From positions 12,842,501-12,906,500 of the forward strand of contig OU015568.1 in assembly GCA_907165135.1 (NCBI GenBank): 64,000 nucleotides of DNA. The letters are read 5' to 3'. Below, piece by piece: positions 54,602 through 64,000 of this stretch; position 1 is the first letter of the stretch, and every line of letters begins with the position of its first letter. The position numbers were made by a program, and so were the translations under genes. A model generated the notes under the pieces. The model made no database searches. It saw nothing but the letters and a program-made list of their open reading frames with translations, and was not told the DNA's origin. This DNA comes from Oikopleura dioica (Eukaryota; Chordata; Appendicularia; Copelata; Oikopleuridae).

Positions 54602-54826
54602 TCATATCCTAATTATCTCCATTACACAACGTGGTGTCAGTTGTAAACACATTCCTGGCGGTGCGCTCGTTTGCGCCGTGTCGCGATATGCATTATTGAC
54701 TTGACCTTCTTGGGCACTTCCTGTTTGCACGCCGGTCCCATCCCCTGAGACCTTGGAGATGCCGTTCTGAGTGAGCGACTCTTCCACCTGATGGCGCTTT
54801 CGGCACTTTGATATCGACGATCCCAT
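54602..54826 (-). CDS. Possible N-myristoylated small protein or first coding exon
   Basis: A 74-codon frame begins MGSSISKCRKRHQVEES, which fits the N-myristoylation pattern (Gly2, Ser6) with an adjacent Cys for palmitoylation and a basic patch, as in Src-type or anchoring proteins. The rest is polar and unremarkable. No partner exon was found and an overlapping longer frame (up to 55187) exists in another phase, so this may be chance. Confidence 0.3.
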   Translation of the reverse strand: MGSSISKCRKRHQVEESLTQNGISKVSGDGTGVQTGSAQEGQVNNAYRDTAQTSAPPGMCLQLTPRCVMEIIRI

Positions 54827-55199
54827 CCCGTGGAGTAACGAGGTTTAGATCTTCGCAAACTCTCTCGATATTCGCTTTTCTCTGCAGTTCATTTGCGTTA
54901 ATTGGTGGAAATAGGTTTACGACTGCTTTTTGCAAGGTGCAGTAATTTTCCAGAGCAAGGGTATTTGGTGTTTGCGCGCGTCGCCCGGCCGAATTTCGGG
55001 CTCGATTCAGAATTGAAGCACCAAGCGGTTCGGGGCAGGGCACCAACACCACCACCGCGCCCGCACGCCATACAATCCGCTGCCTGATCACCGAGGCCAC
55101 TGCTTCACAAGCCAGGACCGCTAATGCAAGCCACCTACACACGCACGCATTCACTGATCGCTCACATTCCGATTCCAGAGTTGCCATCGCAAAAGTTCA

Positions 55200-55990
55200 T
55201 CGAGGATAAATCCGATCAGCTAAACGCGCCGTTTCCTTTTAATCTTTGCAGAGGGATAATCCAATGTTCAAAGCAGATCAGAATTGAGAGGATTCCGACT
55301 AAGTAAGCCTCGGAAGAACATGCTTTCTATAATTAAGTTAACATCGCGCGTTGTATGAAACCTACCCAAAACACTAATTTCCTTTTAAAAATCGACAAAT
55401 AGGGCAGCGTGACATTTTCAGAAGGAAACACCTAATTGCAGCATTTTTCGATTATTATCTCATTATGAAATGCTGAGATATACACGTTACTTAATATCGA
55501 GTGAGCGGTGATTGCACGAACCCGCGGATAATCCGCTAATCCGGATCTGCCCATTTTTACACGTTCTAAACGTTTAAATCTGAAATAGCCATGTTCATGC
55601 TCAACTAAAATATGCTTCAACGTCAGCGTGCGGTGGTAAAGGTCTACTCGAGATGCAAAAGATGACCGCACATCTGTCAGATGGCCGATGGGCTCTCTAT
55701 GGTAATGTTATATAATCTCACTTTGGTTAGGCTCGCACGTAAAAATATTTCACCGGCGAGATCAGTTAATTTCGTGCAAGCTGCAAAAATAAAAAAAATG
55801 AAGAGAAATGCACAAAAATGTTAATTTTTCAAAAATATGCTTAGATGAAATATAAATTTATAATTTTAGAATTTTGAGTTGTCGAATGATCAATAATTAC
55901 TTTTTTTTCGGAATAATTCGTTTATATTACAATCAGTTTTTTTATTTAATTAACTTGTTTTTCAATTTTCAATCACCAAACATATACAGA
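55200..55990. other. No supported gene
   Basis: AT-rich spacer. The minus frame at 55432-55671 (79 codons) has fairly protein-like composition but no splice or motif support. Confidence 0.45.
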
Positions 55991-56002
55991 GTAGAAATGG
56001 CT

Positions 56003-56966
56003 TTAGCAATTTCCGATTGGTTTAACGGACCCATCATCACAGCATTGTTGATTGCCGTCATTGAAAAGTTTGAATCCGCCATCGTTGTTCTTGCAGCATC
56101 GTTTTTCGCCAGGGCTAGCTGTTCCTGATGCGAATCGAATGGTCTGAGATATGCCGTCACTATCTAGCCATTTTGAGATTTTGTCAGGACACGAGAAAGA
56201 ATCTTTGGCTTCAAATAGGACGACATCGTCGGCGACAATTTGCCAGTTCTCCCCGCTGAACCTAATCATCACGCCAGATTGAGTGTTTTCGAAGCAATGA
56301 TTGTTATTGTAGAATTCGGAATGCAAGGAAAATCGGGAACCCGAGAGAGAAGTAGTTGAGCTGGCAATAAGGAGATCTTTTGTCGGACAAGCATTTGCTG
56401 AAAATAAGTTTCAAAAGACGTCGTTACTATCAAACTTACGGCAAATTTCATTCTGGAAAGGAGCTGGCCCAATACCACCGTCGATAAACCAGTGAAAGGG
56501 ACCGTTATTTTTAGTGTCCTTGACTTTTGCATGGTCGATGGCAAATTGTTTTTGACATTCGCACAAGGCGCGTTTGCACGTTCCTTGTTCATTCGTGCAT
56601 TGTCCATCCTCGTGAGTGTATCGCATGTCGAAGCCCTCTGGAATGCATTCTTCTCCGAACTCTTCTCGCACACATGCGAGACAATCTTTGTGAGCCTTGC
56701 AAACTGCATCGGACGCATCTAGTGGTCGTGACCCAAATCCTGGCTGGGAGAATTGACGATCACCCTGTATAAAGTTGCAAAAGCAACCATATGCTCCATC
56801 AAGTTGGCTTGCAGCTAAAATATAGATAAAAAGACCTATTCAATTTTCAGAATAACTTACTTTCGTCATAAAAGCGGTTCAACTCTAAAGCATCGCCGTA
56901 GAAATCCGTCGCTCTTCTCTGCCGACTTGCGCCCGTGAGAACAACGAGGAGAGCGGAAGTCTTCAT
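56003..56966 (-). CDS. Secreted sPLA2-like protein with C-terminal dicysteine module
   Basis: Exons 56861-56966, 56440-56814 and 56003-56397 join in frame to about 291 residues. A signal peptide (MKTSALLVVLTGAS) is followed by a dibasic QRRA site. Then comes a PLA2-like domain: YGCFCNF, GSRPLDASDAVCKAHKDC, LCECQKQFA. The active-site CCxxHDxC reads VCKAHKDC, keeping His but displacing Asp by one. A beta-rich middle (FSLHSEFYNNNHCF, MIRFSGENWQI) follows, then a dicysteine segment (KRCCKNNDGGFKLF, QQCCDDGSVKPIGNC). The same PLA2-like plus dicysteine pairing occurs in the mosaic gene at the left edge, so both belong to one extracellular family. Lipase activity is doubtful; a structural or binding role is inferred. 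Confidence 0.72.
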
Positions 56967-56999
56967 TTTCCTAGTTTGTATACAAGTCCAAAATTATCT

Positions 57000-58480
57000 T
57001 TTGGATCTTTCGACTATTCTGAATCGTCTTCATCGCCTCGTATTTATAGCAATTTGTAATCATAAAATCGTGTGAGCGCCGCGTGTGTTGGTGTGCCGTA
57101 AGCTGATGCGATCTCCAAGATGGGTACTTTGGTGTTTTCGCTTTCTGCGTAACCATTTTCTCCCTGTTGCGATGGGAAACATTGCGGGCCAACCCAATTA
57201 TGTCCGTTTCACAAAATTAACAAGATTCTCAGTTTATGACGAAACACGGACTTAATGATATCAACGAACGTCAAGTTGCTTGATCAGCGAATTCAGACAT
57301 GTATTGGTCATTTTAGATAATAATTATAATAATGATGAATAAACAAATCTAACAGTTCCATAGAAATATAATCACTGATTGAGAATTTTTAACGAAAGCT
57401 GTCATTTCTCAGAAGCCAAGCGAACCGCTAGAGAAGTATTGTCGAATTCAGAATTTGTAACGTTCCATTTGATCGTTGTGCTGACATGTAAACACAGCGT
57501 TTCACGATCAACCATATGAAAAGGATTTGTGCGCAACTTTGGCGAAATTCTACGATAGTATTGTCCCAGATTTTAAGCTCATTAAATTTTGGAATCGCCA
57601 TGAATCCCTCCAATGGCATAGTATTTTAAAAACCCTTACTGATTTAAGTCAATTCTATTAAGTCCCTTCTAAAATTTTAGCTCTCATTTCTGGCTTTCGA
57701 AAACAGTGACTGTTACAGTCGTAAACCAAGTTGAGACTCATTTAAATTGACATTAAAATGTCGAGAATACAACTGTTTCATCATCGCCGGCATATCTCCG
57801 GAAATCAGGACAATCCAGAAACTTTTATGGCACATTCGACGATTTAGTTACTTCGACTTACCCAGCTTCTTGAGCTTTCAATAAACTGATAAAGATTTCC
57901 GATTTCTGTTTTTCAAAAAGTTTGCTTTCCGACATCTATTCCTGCCTCTTGCTGCATGCGATGCAATAAAAGTGTACACAAACGACTGTTTTAAGCTGGG
58001 TGTTTGAGTTTAGTTTTTTTTTCATGTTTTAAGGTTGGCAGTCGCAGATGTCACGCCTGGGTCTCGTCCTTGATCTGGTCAGGCTTGATCTGTTCTCGTG
58101 CTAAATGACAGGAATTAATCTTAACCTAACTAGACAATTACTGAGAGCTGATAGATGACGACGAAGCTAGACATGATGAGTGACTATTCTAGTGATAGAA
58201 GCTTGGTTAGATTTTTTTGAAATAAATATAGACATAAATAGAACTTCTCAACCACCTTAAAACTACCTATCTACACAGACACACCCTAAAATTTGAACCT
58301 AATTCATGCTCCTACCACTAGTTAGGTTTCTTAATTGACATTCGAGTTGATATAAATGAAGAGGTAAATGCAAACAAAGAAATATGAAAATAAAGAATTG
58401 TTGATGATGATACTGTTCGAACTACTGTAGTAATTAAACGACAATGACACGTTACGAGACGTATATTGAAGGAAATACTA
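57000..58480. other. No supported gene
   Basis: Spacer and probably the 3' flank of the CK2 gene. Only random short frames in AT-rich sequence. Confidence 0.5.
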
Positions 58481-58485
58481 AAGTG

Positions 58486-59758
<1,273 letters not shown>

Positions 59759-59843
59759 TCTAAAAAGCATCACCATGATCTTTCTCTTAAAAAATGGCAG
59801 TCTTGAAAACTTTGAACCAGAAATCTTTGCATCACTTTTTGAA

Positions 59844-62054
59844 TCAACTCGTCGTCGTTTGAGACATTCGGTGTGTCTCAATCACCAGCGGAGCATTATT
59901 TTTAACCGTGTTCTCCATGATGAGAATGAGCGCTTTTCGATCAACTTTCAAGTCTCGAAGAACTCCTCGTGTCATTTCATGAAGCTTCTTGACCACAGGG
60001 AAGTAAACAGGGTCTTTCTTGTCTAGTTTGATTTTTGATAGCTCTTTCTTTATCACGGCTAAAACGTGAATCAATAAACAACATTATAATCAATGAACAG
60101 GTGACTAGCAATTATGATGTCTGCTAGAGTTTAGTACTAACGAACGATAATGCGCTCTCGCGAAGCTCACCTAGGATTGCTTTCTTTTTCTCTGACCCAC
60201 TAAACTCGACAGGTTTCGAGCTATTTATTGGAGTGGCAGGCGGTCTAAGAGACGGAGTCTCATTCCTCAATGATTTTCTTCCAAGGTCCGATTCGGTAAG
60301 TCTCCTGCTGATAACTTTTGTCGAGGAGGATGATGACCGTTTGAAGGAGAGGCGTTGCTGGGCGGAAGGTGCTACTCTTGTTTGCTGTTTGGCGTTTTCC
60401 TTTTCAGTCGCGTCCTTTATTCGAGAAGAGCGAGAAGAAGTAGACAATCTTGAGCGTGAACGTGGTCTTGTGGTAATCGAGTTGAGTCGTTTGATATTTT
60501 CCAGCTCGCTTGCCTTTTTGGAGGAAGCAGACGCGGTCTCGAATGGTCTTTCTGTCACGACTGCAGTCGGCTGGCTGTGTTTGGCTGAATAATTTAAGAT
60601 AAAGAAAATATCAAACGTTGATCTGGAAACTTTCATTTTATCGCTATCATAAGAGCTCTTAATTATGTAAAATTGCTTACACATTATGCGCTTGATTGGC
60701 GACGGGGGAGAGGATTTCGAAACCGCATCACTTGCGACCGACGAAACGCTATCTTCAATTGCTTTTGTATTTGCAACAATCTTCCCAGGAGAAAAGAAAA
60801 CTGCGTCTAATTCGGGCGGCTTCACCGCTGGTTCATCATTTCTTACAATTAAAATGCATTTATGACTGAATAATGATCTTAACTCACCTCATATTATCCA
60901 TTTCGGACTTGAGCGCATCTCGCAGCGAGACATGTTCAAACGATACCGGCTCAGAGCACTCGGTCATTTCTAATTCAAGGCGCTCAAAGTTGAAATTCGG
61001 ATCAGTGAACATCTCTTCGCAAATTATTCCAGTGGTTATCTGCTTGAGTCCTTTGATTGGCATTGAACTTTTCTCAGAAGGCGAGCTTTGAATTCCGAGC
61101 AACGTGAAGCCCTCTAAGTCAGATTTGAAAAAATCTAGGGTTTCTTTATAATCACCTTCAGTTGGCATGAGCGCCCAATAACATGTCTTCATATAACCGT
61201 TAGTACTTAGAATCATCAGCCCTCCATCAAGCATCGACTTTAATGCTCGTTCGACTCTGCCAGGAAGAATAACTTCCAATTCGATTCCGGTAAGATTGTT
61301 GAGGTTCAAGTTAGATGATGCGTTGGACCAGAGAATGTCGATAAAGCGAGCAGCATTTCGTTGAGTGTTGGGGAGATACATGTCTACGCTGACTGGATCC
61401 ATGGAATGAGCGATCATTGAGAAGACTGTGGATTCAAATGGAAGACAAAAGTCGAGGTAGCAAGACCACGGGTACGGATTCGCTTCCGTTACAGGGATGA
61501 TCGTTTTGCCGAAGCTTCCGAGAGCTTCAAATAGTTCCTTTTAGAGCTAAATGACTGAACTTTGTAATAATATTAAAATAATCCATTAAAATCGTCATTT
61601 TTCTTCGTTCCTGAACACTTTCATCAACTTCTTGTGGGTTCGATGAGGCCACTCTAACGATGACTTGCCTCTTGTAGGTAGGTGAAGTTCTGTCAATCAG
61701 CAATTTTAAAATATCAACCATCCAGGGCTCATTTGGGACTTCATCGAGAATAAGAAAGATAACGATTGGGCACTTTTCTTTTGCATAATCTACAAGTTTT
61801 TCTAGGGCTTCAGGAACATAAGCATGAGGAAGCGTGTGTATAGTTGGATTGGCCCGGACAGACCAGCTCACTAGAAAGAGACTGCATGATGGTAGATCTT
61901 TAGAAAGCATTATCACTGTTTTACCTTGGCGGAGTTCTTCATTTGGCTCATCTGGGACGGCCTGAATTCGCGCTGTATGCCGTTTTCCACCGAGAGAAGA
62001 CTTCGTCTCAGGCGGGAAAGGCCCGCACGAGAGAAACAAAATAAAGTCATCCAT
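59844..62054 (-). CDS. MTBP-like replication-initiation factor
   Basis: The start [18 protein letters not shown] leads to a VWA/Ku-like segment ([26 protein letters not shown]). Next come [25 protein letters not shown] and a segment with [23 protein letters not shown] Ser-rich, basic region with CDK-type sites ([15 protein letters not shown]) follows. The last exon reads [21 protein letters not shown] and [13 protein letters not shown], which resembles the conserved C-terminus of MTBP (Mdm2-binding protein), the Treslin/TICRR partner that loads CDC45 at origins. Assignment rests mainly on that C-terminal block, recalled rather than searched; Treslin itself is the alternative. Exons: about 61546-62054, about 60885-61545, about 60660-60855, 60165-60595 and 59844-60060. 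It sits 95 bases after the PRCC stop. Confidence 0.5.
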
Positions 62055-62149
62055 CCGAGTCCATCTAGAAATCTTTATGATAAGATAGGCAGGTCGACAT
62101 AAATGAGATGTTATCAGTTACAGGAAAGCATTGAAAAAAGAAAGAGCGA

Positions 62150-63840
62150 TCACCAGCCATATTTCATAGCTGTAGTTCGACTGCTCTGCTTCGCGTTTGA
62201 CCAAAGTTGATTTAATCGGGTCTCGTTTGCCTTCGCCAACTCCACGAGATACTTGAGCTGATGCGTTCTCTTTGACACGTGCGCATTTGGATCTGAATAG
62301 GTAATACGGTAAACTTGCGTGAAATTGAATTTGTGTTTCGTTACCGCTCTTTCGCATCTCTTTGACTGGATCGACCATGGAGGTGGAGACGTGTTTCTGG
62401 TTGGCACTCTTTCTGATATTCTCGCGGATGTTGCCAAGAGAGTTGTCCACGACTGCATCGACGAACTGGACCTCTTCTCGTCGCCGTCCCTGAAGAAATA
62501 ATTTTTCAACTTTCATATCATTTATAATTTGAGTAAATTGATTGGGTAATGCGAAATCAAAACAAAGAACCGAGGTATTTTACGACGTAAATACATAGTA
62601 GTAGCACTGGGTGGTTACTCACTTGTAGCTTGGAAATCGCTTGACGATCAATGTCAAGGCCAGCGTCAGCGGCTGAAATCTCCTCGTTTGTTGGAACGCG
62701 ACCGGCGATTGATTGGAAACTGCTCAAATCGTTGCCGTACGGAGCAATTGCTGCGTTTGCCTAAAACGATAAATTCAAGCACAAACAGAACATAAAATCG
62801 TTCGTGAAAGCACTTGTTATAATAGTAAACGCGGAAAAATACCAGACTGTTATATAATTCACACGAAAACTCAGACTTACGCTCTTTGACTCCGAGTCAA
62901 AGTCTTTTGTGATTGATTTCTATTCAAATTCAATTATTTCCACATTCCTGGATTTACATAAATTTAAATCAGATACTGACCTCATCGGGATGACGTGTTG
63001 ATCCATGAACAGGAAGTGGCGCCGTATCGATTTGATACTTTTCCCTTTCGCCAAGAGAAGGCCTTACTGGGCCAACTGGCATCATTGGTGCATGCTTCTT
63101 AAGCTCTTCGGCGTCTTTTTCTTTGGAGCTGAAGGAAAAGAATCCTCCTTCATCATCAGAATCGCTATCTTCCGCTTCGTTTACAATCGGCGGCGGTTTA
63201 GCGACTATGGGAGCAACTGGCTTCTTTGGTTGAGGTTGTGGACGGTTCTTGACAGAGTTCGGCATAAACGAGCTCGTGCTTACAAGACCAGAAGGCTTGA
63301 CTGGCTTTATTTCTGGCTCAGATGCTGATGATGAAGACGGCCCGTCTGATCTTGAAACTGCTGGCGCGTTGATTTTTCCAGCAGGTATCTCTTTCTTTGG
63401 TTTCGGAAGAGCACTGAACAGCTTCGATCTTGTAGCAGCTGGTTGCATCTTCTTTCTCTTTGGCTTTTCCGCCTCTGCCTCTTCCGTTTCAAACTCGTCC
63501 AAATTCGGTGCTGTGATGAAAATTCTCTTTTTAGATCCAGTAGCGGCGGCTTTTGCGCGTTGTTTGCTCAACATCTTGAGTTGGTACTCTGATGCTAGAA
63601 TGGAACCGCCAAGCGAGCCGGCACCTGACGAGTTCCATGAAGAATTCGTTTTTGGAGCGGTAGCTGCTGGTTTTGGAGCCGCTTTTGGGGCACTTTTTGC
63701 TGGTGGGAGGGACAGAGATGGTTTCTAAAGAGAGTAAATCGACAGAAAAGTACTACGAAATGTACCTTCACTTGTGGCGCTGGTGCTGAAACTTCCGTTT
63801 CGTCCTCCGAATCCGAGCCATATGCGACGAGTCCGTTCAT
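62150..63840 (-). CDS. prcc: PRCC (proline-rich mitotic checkpoint/splicing-associated) homologue
   Basis: The start MNGLVAYGSDSEDETE matches the PRCC N-terminus (MSLVAYASSDESE). Pro/Lys-rich, low-complexity exons follow (…SLSLPPAKSAPKA, FSALPKPKKEIPA, EDSDSDDEGGFFSF). An exon near 62640-62760 holds PYGNDLSSFQ and GLDIDRQAISKLQ. The C-terminal block is diagnostic: GRRREEVQFVDAVVDNSLGN, then HQLKYLVELAKANETRLNQLWS and the end TTAMKYGW (human PRCC ends with QAKYGF). PRCC is nuclear and interacts with spliceosomal and mitotic checkpoint proteins. The ATG is preceded by TATTGTTAAG, a possible trans-splice acceptor. Confidence 0.88.
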
Positions 63841-63912
63841 TTCTTAACAATATCGAGCGATTAGGATCATCCACAGCCTCCTTCCAACAAGAACCTCTGA
63901 TTTGGGAAATTC

Positions 63913-64000
63913 TCACAAAATGGACCTTGACTCCTTCTTACGAATACGATTGGCCACAAACGAGCTACTCTGCCCTGCGGTGAAGGGTTGAGGTTTCGAT
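63913..64000 (-). CDS. Possible C-terminus of a further operon gene (partial)
   Basis: On the minus strand from the right edge a frame reads …QPFTAGQSSSFVANRIRKKE… to a stop at 63913, 72 bases before the PRCC ATG. The spacing matches the other gaps in this cluster. It is too short to identify. Confidence 0.3.
   Translation of the reverse strand, partial: SKPQPFTAGQSSSFVANRIRKKESRSIL

Noticed and set aside
63249-63728. 159-codon plus-strand frame
   Set aside because: Antisense to the low-complexity Pro/Ser/Lys-rich exon of PRCC, which naturally yields long opposite frames.

Overview
Eukaryotic (animal) nuclear DNA. Genes are compact, with many short GT-AG introns (often 33-50 bases), short intergenic spaces, and same-strand genes separated by only 70-110 bases that carry splice-acceptor-like sites just before the ATG. 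With a Tor-like LTR retrotransposon carrying an env gene, tunicate-style secreted proteins and several introns that fit a GA...AG boundary better than GT...AG, this points to an appendicularian tunicate, most likely Oikopleura dioica. That assignment is my inference; no species marker was searched.

Layout. 0-2.7 kb: minus-strand extracellular proteins (secretory-PLA2-like, dicysteine, EGF, Thr-rich linker, VWA; then a Thr-rich/Ly6-like protein). 3.7-6.7 kb: an M13 metallopeptidase with an unusual Cys-rich N-terminus. 6.9-7.6 kb: a minus-strand terminal exon and a MITE with an 8-base target duplication. 8.0-11.6 kb: a secreted Cys-rich plus kelch-like protein whose second intron holds two nested fold-back elements and GAGCT arrays. 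11.6-12.0 kb: another MITE. 12.2-13.2 kb: a POMK (protein O-mannose kinase) homologue. 14.3-17.2 kb: a WSCD-like sulfotransferase with an antisense DnaJ-like gene in its first intron; that DnaJ gene is itself split by a MITE. 17.4-30.6 kb: a composite Tor/Ty3-gypsy-like element with two identical 293-base LTRs, one gag, two pol and two env copies, and about 1 kb of foreign sequence in the middle. 30.8-32.6 kb: tyrosylprotein sulfotransferase. 32.6-38.7 kb: two small secreted proteins, a chitobiase-type GH20 hexosaminidase and an inactive trypsin homologue. 38.8-40.7 kb: a PPM1A/B-like PP2C phosphatase (minus). 40.7-45.0 kb: AT-rich, no gene I can defend. 45.0-48.8 kb: NCAM/Fasciclin II-like adhesion protein. 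49.1-50.6 kb: class A GPCR (minus). 51.0-53.5 kb: acidic disordered protein with DPF-type motifs (minus). 54.6-55.2 kb: possible myristoylated-protein exon. 56.0-57.0 kb: second sPLA2-like/dicysteine protein (minus). 58.5-63.9 kb: minus-strand cluster PRCC - MTBP-like - CK2 alpha with 85-95 base gaps, very probably an operon.

How it fits together. Extracellular and secretory-pathway functions dominate: matrix-like proteins, two sulfotransferases, POMK, a secreted peptidase, a GPI-anchored-looking hexosaminidase and an adhesion molecule. The right-hand cluster is housekeeping (splicing, replication origin firing, CK2). Mobile DNA has hit introns and, in one case, a coding exon. Exon coordinates were derived by reading frames and splice signals by eye; no cDNA was available.
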